DNA from: Yponomeuta sedellus
Taxonomy: Eukaryota; Arthropoda; Insecta; Lepidoptera; Yponomeutidae
DNA: 64,000 nucleotides
Reading direction: 5' to 3'
NCBI GenBank assembly: GCA_934045075.1
Contig: OW203736.1
Span: 3,702,591-3,766,590 of the forward strand
Part shown: in pieces, positions 54,380 through 63,980 of the stretch
How positions within the stretch are numbered: the stretch's first letter is position 1
How the letters are laid out: each line of letters begins with the position of its first letter
The notes under the pieces: generated by a model
The model's database searches: none
Told to the model about the DNA's origin: nothing
Seen by the model: the letters and a program-made list of their open reading frames with translations, nothing else
Program-made: the position numbers and the translations under genes

Positions 54380-54745
54380 CCATTAAAGGCTGCGGTATTA
54401 CGTCTGATTATCAAGGGTTTGATTTCCGCTGGAGGCCGTCCTGTAATTATAGAAATGGCTTCACTCTAGAGTGAACACACCTAGGTGTGTTTATGGAAAC
54501 ACACCCAGAGTGAAGCCATTTTTAACGTGGGTTTGTGATGTCCTTGGCGATTACCATAGTATTTTCTAAGGTCAATACGAGCACTAGACGTAATAAAACT
54601 GTATTTACACGGATTTTACTCGCTTAATTTTATTCTTTTTAATGCACTGTGCTAAGGAGGTTTTTTAAATAGGTTCTTTTTTAAATTGTCCCTGTGCTAA
54701 GGACAATTTAAAAAAAAACTATTTTTAGAGGCTAAAAATTCCACC
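54380..54745. repeat. Hairpin repeat, PLE terminal fragment and SINE-B remnant
   Basis: AATGGCTTCACTCT near 54463 mirrors AGAGTGAAGCCATT near 54508 with an inner ACACACCTAGGTGTGT. 54550-54625 is PLE terminal sequence (ATAGTATTTTCTAAGGTCAA ... TTACACGGATTTTACTCG). 54630-54745 is a scrambled SINE-B tail (AATGCACTGTGCTAAGGA, GAGGCTAAAAATTCCACCC). Confidence 0.6.
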
Positions 54746-55215
54746 CAAAAAATCCATGAGCATAAATAAGACTTCTAACAACTTTTTAATATATTAATCA
54801 ATGGTTAAAATCAAAGGCGTAAGTTAGAAAGGTAAATAAAACTCTTTGGATTAATGAATTAATCTATTCATTCATTCACTCACTCATTAATTAAATATTA
54901 AGTTAATTATTTAATAATGGGATTGTCCCAGCATCAACCATTGTTGCGATAAGAATGAGACTACTAACAACTTTATATGAATATTTATTCTTGAAAAAAA
55001 TAAATGAATTGTAAATATAAGTTCTAATCAATTGATAATAGATTATGAAATGTAAGTGCTAAACATAGTTATCGCCATGGTTAAGATTTCTCATGTTCAT
55101 TTTTAAACAAAAACGTATTTTCAAACAAGTTTTGAATAGATTTTTTTTCATTGCTGGCGCTAGTTACCGAAATGCCTTTATTCATGCGTTAATAGACATT
55201 GCAATATACATCGAA
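54746..55215. other. Nothing identified
   Basis: AT-rich. A segment near 55076-55130 (GGTTAAGATTTCTCATGTTC) is shared with the foldback repeat at 58230-58410. Confidence 0.4.
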
Positions 55216-55217
55216 TT

Positions 55218-55535
55218 AATCTATATAAATAAAATTCAAAGTCCTTACTGACTGACTCACTCATCAACGCCCAGCCCTAGCCGTTGGACCTAGGAAGCTG
55301 AAATTTTGCGCAGATGGTCTATATATAGGCAAGGAATAAGACCGGATTTTTTGTAATTCAACCCTTTTCGCCCCCAAAGAATGCTGTCTAATTTTCTTGA
55401 AACTTAAAATAAATACTCTTCAATACAACACGTGTTTCGCCGTTTCTCTAAATTTAACCCTTAAGGCAGTGAACGGGGTTGCAAAATTTTGCTGAATAAC
55501 TAAAGTGCACGCGCACAGAGTCGCGGGCAAGAGTT
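55218..55535 (-). repeat. Repeat D copy
   Basis: CTATATAAATAAAATTCAAA, then CTGACTGACTCACTCATCAA CGCCCAGCCC and AGTCGCGGGCAAGAGTTAG at the right edge. Same orientation as 35060-35445. Confidence 0.6.
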
Positions 55536-56084
55536 AGTTGTTATCTACCATAATAAACCATGAATTATCGTTCTATGAAGAAAGCCGGTAAATTTGCAAC
55601 TGACGAGCTATCGACTATACCTATTAATAATCACATTTCTTCGTACTTACTTTACTGGTTTGAACACCATGATTATGTTAGTCACTCTTGAAACCTGTTA
55701 TCAGCATCTAGCTTCAGATTTATTAGCGGGGAGGAAAAGTCTAGTACTGCGCTAGACTATAAAGATGTTACCTACTCTGTGCTCGTAGCGTGACAATGTG
55801 CGGATTTGTTAGTCCCACGCTGTTCGACTTCAACTAAAAACCACGAATTAATTAATGGTTCATACCTGAATAATATAAATCTATAATATAAAAATGAATC
55901 GCTGAATGTGTTGGTAAGCGCAAATCTCGAGAGCAGCTGAACCGATTTCGCTAATTCTTTTTTTAAGATATTCCTTGAAGTACGAGGATGGTTCTTACGG
56001 AGAGAATAGTAAAAAAAATAAAGTATCGACTGTTAAGCGGTACGAAGTTCGCTGGGTCAGCTAGTAATTAATATAAATAAAGAA
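55536..56084 (+). repeat. Unidentified sequence then an RTE-like 3' tail
   Basis: 55875-56070 (AATCTCGAGAGCAGCTGAAC CG ... GTTCGCTGGGTCAGCTAGT) is an interspersed tail typical of lepidopteran RTE-like or Helitron-like repeats (general knowledge). A piece recurs near 59085. 55536-55874 has no recognisable feature. Confidence 0.45.
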
Positions 56085-56600
56085 TTATATATTAAACGGG
56101 TCAAATCGCGATTATTTATTAGGTAAAACGTAATAACCTTATTTCCCGACGATTCGGCAGCGTTACAGTTGCCGTGGTCTCGGGTATAACTAATATATAA
56201 CTATGTATGAATATCGCGAATCATTAAGAAATACTATAAATAAATAAATTGATTACCTGACTAATTTATTAACCATAAATAAATAAATAAATTAATCAGG
56301 TAATCAATTAATTGATTAAATAATTAGTTAATTAATAATAAATAAATAAACAAACAAACAAATAATTAAATAAATACATAAATAAATAAATATCCAGGGA
56401 CATATTACACGACCTCTGGCTAACCGTGCCAGCGCTCTTCCAACTGAGCTAATGGGTGACTTACCGGCATCAGTATTTCGAACCTCTTTACAATACTGTC
56501 TGTCTAACTCGTTTCGTACTCGTACTCGTTTTTAAAATTGTCTTTAGCACGGGTTAGTGCATTAAAAAGAATATAATAACAAATAATTTAATAATTAAGT
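56085..56600. repeat. PLE terminal fragment, AT-rich palindromes, SINE-B fragment
   Basis: 56093-56190 carries AATCGCGATTATTTATTAGG and the PLE hairpin on the minus strand (CCCGAGACCACGGCAACTG ... GCTGCCGAATCGTCGGG). 56250-56400 has TAAA/CAAA-type simple sequence and an AATTGATTACCTGA inverted pair. 56405-56575 is SINE-B (antisense head, then sense tail GCACGGGTTAGTGCATTAAA). Confidence 0.6.
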
Positions 56601-56603
56601 ATT

Positions 56604-56835
56604 GACGGCCTCGGTGGCGCAGCGGTTAGGCCCGCTGACTGTAAAACAGGTCTCGGGTTCGATCCCCGGCCGGGTCAAACTAGGAAACGAACTTTTGTAG
56701 TTTGTCGCGGGTCTTGGATGTTATCTATGTATTTATTGTATTAAATCTATCGTCGAGTTAGCACCTATAACACAAGTCATTTAGTTGTACTTAGTATGGG
56801 CTAACGAGATCTGTGTAATGTGTCCCTGAATATTT
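56604..56835 (+). repeat. SINE-C copy, sense orientation
   Basis: GACGGCCTCGGTGGCGCAGC GG (box A region), GGGTTCGATCCCC (box B), body AAACTAGGAAACGAACTTTT and GCACCTATAACACAAGTCAT, ending TAACGAGATCTGTGTAATGT. The apparent anticodon loop does not form a normal five-pair stem, so it is not a tRNA gene. Confidence 0.75.
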
Positions 56836-57224
56836 ATTATTCATTCATTTATTGTTTCGTTCAGTCGTTCATACATATTTATTCATCTATCCATCCATCC
56901 ACCCAGCCGTCCATCCATGCATCCATACATTCATTAATTTATTTATGGAAATTCAAAATTGCAAGACAATAAATCTAGGTCAGTATTGCCTGTTTATTAG
57001 CTAATGCTGAGAGGTCAGGTTGATTATTTTTTATTTCACTTTTTGAAGTATCCCATCGCGATAATATGAACTAACGGTCTATGGTTGTAAAAACCGGTGA
57101 AAACTGTCACCAAAGGCTGATTAAGTGAAAGTAGGCAGTGGCTGACTAACGATTAAAGTTAACTTTCGCTTTACTATAAAAGTAATACGTACCTAGTCGG
57201 TATGACTGCGCTGTATAGATGATG
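56836..57224. other. CATC-rich simple sequence, otherwise unidentified
   Basis: 56885-56935 is a degenerate CATC/CATA run. The rest has no recognisable feature, except ATGATGATGATG near 57220. Confidence 0.45.
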
Positions 57225-57480
57225 ATGATGATCGGCGTTTTTGCATCTACGTAATGAGATGATTTATACAGCGTCCAGTGGTATCCTCACTCACACTAGA
57301 TGGGTGAACGGACCACTCCGACGCTGTAGTGTCTGGGACATGGTTTTATAGATGGTGTAGGCTTGCCCAGCACCTATACCATCCTGACAGCTTAGTCAGC
57401 CTAGACCACAGGAAAGACTAGTCAATACGTGCGGAGCCAACCAAGCCGCGGGTTTCCTCACGATATATAGATACACGGTA
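57225..57480 (-). repeat. SINE-A long-form tail
   Basis: Antisense of 58860-59056: CAGCGTCCAGTGGTATCCTC, TGTAGGCTTGCCCAGCACCT, CTAGTCAATACGTGCGGAGC C and GGGTTTCCTCACGAT. Confidence 0.7.
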
Positions 57481-57589
57481 TAGATGCTGTTGCACAAATC
57501 ACGTCAAATCAAAATGTTTAATTCAGGCGCCTAGGGGGCCTAACTAGCGCCAATAGAATTAAAATCATTACTTGTTTTATAATTATATT

Positions 57590-57668
57590 ATTTTTAATGC
57601 ACTAACCCGTGCTAAAGACAATTTTTAAACCTATTTATTAGCCTCTAAATAGGTTTTTAAAATTGTTT
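57590..57668. repeat. SINE-B minimal hairpin
   Basis: AATGCACTAACCCGTGCTAA with an antisense tail stub runs straight into TAGCCTCTAAATAGGTTTTT AAAATTG. Only the tails of the two arms remain. Confidence 0.75.
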
Positions 57669-57692
57669 TTTAATACGTTTTTTATAACGCAG

Positions 57693-57855
57693 AACAGAGC
57701 TCGATGCTACCATTGCTACCTGCGGCCATTAATTATAATTACGTTGGAGGGGTGCTTACGTGCAGGGAATGTGGTCGCACATTCGCTGCCAAAATTGCCT
57801 ATGTCAGTCACCAGAGGGCACACGAACGTCGCCGCCCTCAATACGGCAGTTTCAT
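57693..57855 (+). CDS. Probable C2H2 zinc-finger exon, isolated
   Basis: Bounded by acceptor TTTTTTATAACGCAG and donor GTATGT. The frame is open throughout and contains LTCRECGRTFAAKIAYVSHQ RAHERR, a C2H2 finger with C-x2-C-x12-H-x3-H spacing (DNA binding). The exon enters with two bases completing a codon. No neighbouring exon was recognised, so this may be one exon of a gene extending outside the window or a stranded fragment. It lies directly downstream of a SINE-B remnant. Confidence 0.5.
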
Positions 57856-58139
57856 GTATGTTTTTAATTTGATAAAAATGATTAATTTCACGCTGTTCCT
57901 TTCTTTTAAAATACTATGTTACTTAAGAAGAGTTATTGGTTTTTGGCCATTCTTTCGATTGGCATCATAAAAGTAGGGGTGTTTTTTTTTAAAATTTAAG
58001 TCGCTTCGATTCCCAGACAAGGCAAGTAATCTTTAGAAAATCTTTGAATGCACAATTACTAACTTTTAAAAATAACATAAAGTCTTCTTTCAGCAAAATA
58101 CCCTATCTACGATATTTAAGGTACTTTCCCTACATGGCC
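57856..58139. other. Nothing identified
   Basis: AT-rich sequence following the zinc-finger exon; no recognisable feature. Confidence 0.35.
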
Positions 58140-58156
58140 CATAACTTTGGGACGCC

Positions 58157-58194
<38 letters not shown>

Positions 58195-58480
58195 GGCGTC
58201 CCAATATATATATATATATAATACGTAAAAGTAAAGTAAACATGAGAAATCTTAATATCTGTGGTAACTATTTTTAGAACATACAGCCTAGAATGCAGTA
58301 TAAATATCCTGCCCGTTTTTGATGGAAATCGATTAAAGTCCTAGACTCATGATCATAAGTTCTAAAAATAGTTGTCACAGTTGCTAAGATTTCTCATGTT
58401 TACTTTTAGATAAAAACGTATTTTAATACGAGTTATGATTTTTTTTTCCATTTGGCGCATTAGCGCTTAGGGCGCCTTCA
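58140..58480. mobile_element. Foldback/MITE-like region with (AT)n loop
   Basis: GGGACGCCCTGTATAT and ATATACAGGGCGTCCC enclose about 40 bp of AT repeats. Further out, GTAAACATGAGAAATCTTAA (58235) pairs with AGATTTCTCATGTTTACTTT (58386), together with TAACTATTTTTAGAAC / GTTCTAAAAATAGTTG. Ends and target duplication are unclear. Confidence 0.55.
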
Positions 58481-58670
58481 AGTAGCACTTGGAATAAAAA
58501 CTTGAATAGAAGTAGGAAACTTCGATTGGTGTGGTATTGCTTTTATACCATAGAAAACATGTAATAACTTTTTTTTCGGGGTTGCGGGATCACAAAAATA
58601 CCGACAAATAAAGTTAGATTAAAAATAAAAACATACATTTAAACGTACATCTATAATATAAAATATAAAG

Positions 58671-59056
58671 CGGTGGTAGCTCAGTGGGTAGAACCATGGA
58701 CTGGCAAGCGAGAGCCCCAGGTTCGATCCCGAGTGCGGGCATGTACCAATGACTTTGTTTAATTTCAAAGTTACGTACATTTGCGAAGTTGTAGTCGCAA
58801 TACCACACGCTAACGTGAAGGAAAACATCGTGAGGAAACCCGTTGGCTGGCTCCGCACGTATTGACTAGTCTTTCCTGTGGGCCAGGCCGACTATGCTGT
58901 CAGGATGGTATAGGTGCTGGGCAAGCCTACACCATCTATTAAACCATGTCCCAGGCACTATAGCGCCGGAGTGGTCCCTTTACCCATCTAGTGTGAGTGA
59001 AGATACCACTGGACGCTGTATAAATCATCTCATTAAGTAGATGCAAAAAGGCCAAT
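58671..59056 (+). repeat. SINE-A long-form copy
   Basis: GCGGTGGTAGCTCAGTGGGT and CCAGGTTCGATCCCGAG give boxes A and B. The body GTGAAGGAAAACATCGTGAG GAAACCC is followed by the long tail (TGACTAGTCTTTCCTGTGGG ... CTAGTGTGAGTGAAG), shared with 62376-62735. Confidence 0.8.
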
Positions 59057-59520
59057 ACTATAATATAAAAATGTGTTGATAAGCGCAAATCTCGAGAGCA
59101 GCTGAACCGATTTCTATGGTATAAAAGCAATACCACTAATTGCTTTAATACCAAAGAAAACATGTAATAACTTTTTTTTCGGGGTTTTGGGATCACAAAA
59201 ATACCGACAGGCATGCATCCAAAAATATATCTCACTAAATACTATAGGTATAGATTTTATAAGGTTAACACAAGCACTAGACGTAATAAAAACTGTATTT
59301 ACACTGATTCTACTCGTTTTATTTTACAATTTTCCGACGTTTCCGCACTTTTTCAAGTACCGTGGTCTCGGAAGACACGTAAAAATGAAAAACGAGTAGA
59401 ATCCGTGTAAATTATTTAATTATTATTTCGTGTAACTATTTATAATTAAAACTGTTTTTATACGGATTTATGCTCGTTTATTACATTTTTACAATTTTCC
59501 AACGTTTCAAACTATTTATA
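59057..59520 (-). repeat. RTE-like tail piece and two PLE terminal fragments
   Basis: 59085-59115 repeats GCAAATCTCGAGAGCAGCTG. 59268-59410 is PLE terminal sequence with the hairpin on the minus strand (CCGAGACCACGG ... GGAAACGTCGG). 59452-59515 is a second fragment (ATACGGATTTATGCTCGTTT ATTAC). Confidence 0.6.
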
Positions 59521-59639
59521 ATTTAATTCATACAATATGTTTTAAGTGCTTCACTATCGCAATAGGCCACACTGTAATGATAGTTGTAAGTGTTTTTGTA
59601 ATAAATAAATACAGTTTTAATTACTATAGGTATTAAACA

Positions 59640-59800
59640 TTTTACATACAGGCACATACATTGCTTCTGGCCCCACACTAGGATACCCTGTGTCGTGGGA
59701 ACCAGAAACAACGACAACGACAAACATGTACAAATCCAAGAAGCGAAGCGGCTACTGTAATCAATTGGTGTAATCTATATAGAGTACACCAATTGCTTAC
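59640..59800 (-). repeat. Repeat E copy followed by a hairpin
   Basis: GGCACATACATTGCTTCTGG CCCC ... CCCTGTGTCGTGGGAACCAG. Then GTAATCAATTGGTGTA pairs with TACACCAATTGCTTAC (one mismatch) across a 12-bp loop. Confidence 0.65.
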
Positions 59801-60087
59801 AGTAGTAAAAAAGGACAAAGGACACGAAATGGTGACTATTCGTGTTTGTGATTGTTTTACTTTAGGAAAGAAAGCGCAATGAATATGCCTGTCACAATGC
59901 TGTCCCCATTTAGAAATTATACAGAGTTCGTACTGTTCCACGGATGCACCTTGACTCAAATGTTAAACGCTTGAGACGAGAGGTCTGGGTGCTTCTGGTA
60001 GCAAGTTACGCGATAATTAGCAACTTGCGTCAAACTCCATGCAACAAACTTAATGCATTAAGTATTAAGGCGATGCGCCACCGTTAA
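59801..60087. other. Nothing identified
   Basis: No recognisable feature. Confidence 0.35.
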
Positions 60088-60523
60088 AATTAGCGCCACT
60101 AAAACTAACTAGCGTCACCAATGAAATTTAAGTTTGCTAACTTAATGCGCTATCAATGGAATTTAAATTTGCTAACTTAATGCTAACTTAACGCGCCACC
60201 AATAGAATTTAAGTTTTCTAACTTAATGCTAACTAGCGCCACCAATGGAATTTAAGTTTGCTAACTTAATGCTAACTAGCGCTATCAATGGAATTTAAGT
60301 TTGCTAACTTAATGCTAACTAGCGCTATCAATGGAATTTAAGTTTCCTAACTTAATGCTAACTAGCGCCACCAATGGAATTTAAGTTTGCTAACTTAATG
60401 CTAACTAGCGCTATCAATGGGATTCAAGTTTGCTAACTTAATGCTAACTATCGCCAGCAATGGAATTTAACTTTGCTAACGAAATGCGAACTGGCGCTAC
60501 CGATGAAATTCAATTTTGTTAAC
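60088..60523. repeat. 43-bp minisatellite, about ten units
   Basis: Units of GCTAACTTAATGCTAACTAG plus CGCTATCAATGGAATTTAAG TTT, alternating CTATC and CCACC variants. Edge units are more diverged. Most units are exactly 43 bp. Confidence 0.92.
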
Positions 60524-60939
60524 TAAACTGTTTTTTGCGAACCATATATTTCCCAAAATTTGTTTGTATTGAAGGGTTAATAAGTAAATAACTTTCATAC
60601 AACACAAGCCCGTGTCAAAGTCCCAAACTAGGATACCCTGTGCTATAGTAACCAGGCAATGACATCCCATACATGGAAATACACCCAGACTGAGGATATT
60701 TGGGCGCCGCCAATGGAATATACGATTGCAAACCAAACGGTTTTTTGTTGCGAATCAACGTTTTTCTTATAACTGTTTGTATTGAAGGGTAAATACATAA
60801 TACATAATAATAATAAATATTCATGAACATATTACACAGATCTCGTTAGCCCTATACTAAGTACAACTAAATGACTTGTGTTATAGGTGCTTACTTACAT
60901 AGCTATCCAACGCGTAGCACTAAATGAAAACAGGTCAAA
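60524..60939. repeat. Repeat E and SINE-C tail fragments
   Basis: 60590-60690 is a diverged repeat E (CTAGGATACCCTGTGCTATA GTAACCAGGC). 60815-60895 is the SINE-C 3' part (AGATCTCGTTAGCCCTATAC TAAG). Confidence 0.55.
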
Positions 60940-61098
60940 TTTGCAATCCCTAAATACTCAAATTATTATGGATCTAGGCTAAGTAATTGTTTGGTACCTG
61001 CAATTTACAAAAGCCTCCCAGAGGAATTATGTAATAAGCACCTCAGAAAAGCACAATTTAAAAATATGCTTAAGCGTTTTCTGTTAAGTAGTCTGTAG
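60940..61098 (+). pseudogene. LINE ORF2 C-terminal fragment
   Basis: 52 codons then TAG: FAIPKYSNYYGSRLSNCLVP AIYKSLPEELC ... FKNMLKRFLLSSL. The YG.RL ... P..Y..LP.E ... FK..LK..L ending is common at the C-terminus of CR1/I-type LINE proteins. 61099-61268 looks like the following 3' UTR with an ATAAATA end. Confidence 0.6.
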
Positions 61099-61269
61099 AC
61101 ATAAAATATTATTATTGATAATTTTAGTTGTGTAGAAGACAATGTTAATTTAGTAAGATAAAAAGAACTGTTACCAAGAGCTTGCCGATAAACTGCATTA
61201 GCAGTTTGGCAAACTATTGATATTGTAATCTTGCATTGTTTACAGTGAATAAATATATAAATAAATAAT

Positions 61270-61426
61270 TGACGATAGATTTAATACAATAGATACATAG
61301 ATGACGTCCAAGACCCGAGACAAACTAGAAAAGTTCGTTTCCTAGTTTCACCCGGCCGGGGATCGAACACGAGACTTTCGGTTTTACAGTCAGCGTGCCG
61401 AACCGCTGCGCCAGCCATCGAGGCCG
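61270..61426 (-). repeat. SINE-C copy
   Basis: Antisense: AGAAAAGTTCGTTTCCTAGT, CCGGCCGGGGATCGAACACG (box B), and GAACCGCTGCGCCAGCCATC GAGGCCGTC. Confidence 0.75.
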
Positions 61427-61439
61427 TCGTCCATACATC

Positions 61440-61625
61440 GTCTTTCTGTGCCTCTCCTCTCCACTAATGGAGGTTGGCCGTCAGCTCCGCGTAAACTTGT
61501 TTGTTTCTTGTCAAGGGAAACAGATCTTTGTCGCTGGCTACATCCATCCATTCCCTGACGTTTCTGAGCCACGACTTCCTTCTTCTCCCAACAAACCTCC
61601 TTAACATGTGACTTTTCTAACTTTT
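61440..61625 (-). pseudogene. LINE C-terminal tail (GRRRKSW type)
   Basis: Minus strand RFVGRRRKSWLRNVREWMDV then LFPLTRNKQVYAELTANLH and a stop, WRGEAQKD. Basic GRR.KSWL.N.R.W ... ANL ends are typical of LINE proteins in insects. The start is truncated. Confidence 0.55.
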
Positions 61626-61649
61626 CTTGTTTGATCTTCATCATTATTA

Positions 61650-62310
61650 GTATTTTCTAAGGTTAGCACGACCAGTAGACATAATTAAAACTGTTTTTAT
61701 ACGGATTTATGCTCGTTTATTACATTTTTACAATTTTCCGACGTTTCGGCACTTTTTCAGGTGCCGTGGTCCCGGATGACTGAGGTGACGGGCGTCTTTT
61801 AGAAAGCATTAACGGTTAGTTTACTACCCTCGGCAAAAAATTACAAAAGTTAATTATGAAGTTACGTTCCAAAATAGGCAAACCGATTATTTTTTTTATA
61901 TAAAGTCAACAATATTGATTATTTGTTATTGAAGTTAAAATTAAATTTATAAACTAATTACTTTACATGAACTTAAAAATACTGATTATTAATTGAAATT
62001 AAAATTTTACTCTACAGTCACACTTCTAGCAAGGGGGTCTCATGCACTTAAGCACTAGTTCCCATGCTACCGGTATGTTCCAACCACGATCTCTATTAAA
62101 ATTTGGATGCCGGCGGATCTCTATTGCCTCGCGTATCATTCTAGGGAAGAAACGGTCTTCTCGGGCTAAAACTTTAACTTTATCGAAATGTATAAACATA
62201 CACTTAGCGGTACCAACGTACCGCTAAGTGTATGTTTATATGTTCCTTCACCCGCTCAGCTATGGTACGCTTGGTTTGACCAATGTCAAAGACGCCCGTC
62301 ACCTCAGTCT
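61650..62310 (-). pseudogene. Penelope-like element 3' part with snap-back-damaged GIY-YIG domain
   Basis: 62310-62240 reads DIGQTKRTIAERVKEHI. After a 23-bp exact hairpin (62191-62213 with 62218-62240) the reading resumes in another frame with VLAREDRFFPRMIREAIEI and HPNFNRDRGWNIPVAWEL. The catalytic GIY part is missing. 61655-61835 is its terminal region with hairpin (CCGGGACCACGGCACCTG ... GTGCCGAAACGTCGG). Confidence 0.7.
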
Positions 62311-62312
62311 AT

Positions 62313-62735
62313 GTAGGTATATATATATATACCTACATATTTCCTGACGATATTGATATGTCTACATGTCAATATCGCAAGCGAGAGCCCCAAGTTCGAT
62401 CCCCAGTGCGGGCATGTACCTATGACTTTGTTTAATTTCAAAGTTACGTACATTTGCGAATTTGTAGTAGCAATACCACACGCTAACGGTGAAGGAAAAC
62501 ATCGTGAGGAAACCCGCGCTGTGTTGGCTCCGCACGTATTGACTAGTCTTTCCTGTGGGCTAGGCCGACTAAGCTGTCAAGATGGTATAGGTGCTGGGCA
62601 AGCCTACACCATCTTTAAAACCATGTCCCAGGCACTACAGCGTCGGAGTGGTCCCTTCACCCATCTAGTGTGAGTGAAGATGCCACTGGACGCTGTATAA
62701 ATCATCTCGTTGAGTAGATGCAAAAAGGCCAATAT
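62313..62735 (+). repeat. Two hairpins then SINE-A long-form copy
   Basis: 62313-62342 is a 30-bp perfect palindrome (TATGTAGGTATATAT and mirror). GATATTGATATG/CATGTCAATATC follows. 62376-62735 is SINE-A: CCAAGTTCGATCCCCAG (box B), GAAGGAAAACATCGTGAGGA AACCC and the long tail. The head is replaced by the hairpin. Confidence 0.8.
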
Positions 62736-63085
62736 TTATATTTTACATGTGAATATTACTTATAATATATTATGATATATTATTACTGAAGACTTATCAT
62801 CATTGTCAGACATTTGACGCCCCCTGCAGGACATGCCACTCTCATTGTGTCGTCCGCATCCAGTGACTCTTTTTTTATTTATTTTACAAAAACCTTATTC
62901 AATTACGCAATTGCGCTAAACTGCAAAGCAGTTTGATGGCGAAGCGCTCTATCTCTGTATATAGCTAACTTATTTAATACGTATATTATTTGTATACATA
63001 AACAACATAATACATATTAATGATTCGTCTCAAGTACATTATTATGTTTTCTATGTGTTTTCCTGGCACAATAAAGAATATTCTT
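62736..63085 (+). repeat. LINE 3' UTR-like sequence leading into a satellite
   Basis: CCTGGCACAATAAAGAATAT TC directly precedes the simple array. Such AATAAAGAATATTC ends followed by short tandem repeats are typical LINE 3' termini (general knowledge). No coding part seen. Confidence 0.45.
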
Positions 63086-63551
63086 ATCTTATCTTATCTT
63101 ATCCTATCCTATCCTATCCTATCCTATCCTATCCTATCCTATCCTATCCTATCCTATCCTATCCTATCCTATCCTATCCTATCCTATCCTATCCTATCCT
63201 ATCCTATCCTATCCTATCCTATCCTATCCTATCCTATCCTATCCTATCCTATCCTATCCTATCCTATCCTATCCTATCCTATCCTATCCTATCCTATCCT
63301 ATCCTATCCTATCCTATCCTATCCTATCCTATCCTATCCTATCCTATCCTATCCTATCCTATCCTATCCTATCCTATCCTATCCTATCCTATCCTATCCT
63401 ATCCTATCCTATCCTATCCTATCCTATCCTATCCTATCCTATCCTATCCTATCCTATCCTATCCTATCCTATCCTATCCTATCCTATCCTATCCTATCCT
63501 ATCCTATCCTATCCTATCCTATCCTATCCTATCTTATCTTATCTTATCTTA
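63086..63551. repeat. (TATCC)n pentanucleotide array, about 465 bp
   Basis: Starts and ends with TTATC variants; the core is about 85 uninterrupted TATCC units. Long ORFs in it are artefacts of the repeat. Confidence 0.97.
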
Positions 63552-63980
63552 CATAGGTGTAGTTTTATTTTATTATTGTTTTATTTTTTTGGTCGTAGGA
63601 CAACAACAAACAGCTAGTGATTACCAAGATTTCTTCGAGAGGTATTTCTTAGAAATTGCACATTTAACTGCCTTAACTGCTCGGCGTTGATTGCACACTG
63701 AAAAGTGGGTAGGCACGTTAATACCGTCACAGAATACTGACAGAAGGTGAGGTTTAACCGCAAGCCATAATAAATGTCGATAAGCCATAAAAAAAACTCC
63801 TCTAGATAATTGTGTGAAAAGAGTAACTCACCTCACAGATAGACCTTTACAGCTTTCAGTGACGATTTTTGGTATCGTATAACTATTTTGTTAAATTTCT
63901 TCATTAAATAATAAAACAAAATTTATTCGTAAAAAGTTTCGGGCATTGTTTAACATATTTACCATTAACATAACATTTGC
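63552..63980 (+). other. Possible terminal exon, otherwise unidentified
   Basis: GGTCGTAG at 63590-63597 after a T-rich tract could be an acceptor for a short last exon reading QQQTASDYQDFFERYFLEIA HLTALTARR and a stop (63690). There is no supporting neighbour. The rest shows nothing. 63967-64000 begins another repeat E copy (TACATACATTGCT). Confidence 0.25.

Noticed and set aside
60088..60523. A CRISPR-like array
   Set aside because: Units are contiguous head-to-tail with no unique spacers, and the genome is eukaryotic.
63020..63690. Two long ORFs (178 and 211 codons)
   Set aside because: They are translations of the TATCC array (repeating SYPIL) and not genes. Only the short non-repeat end past 63590 was considered further.
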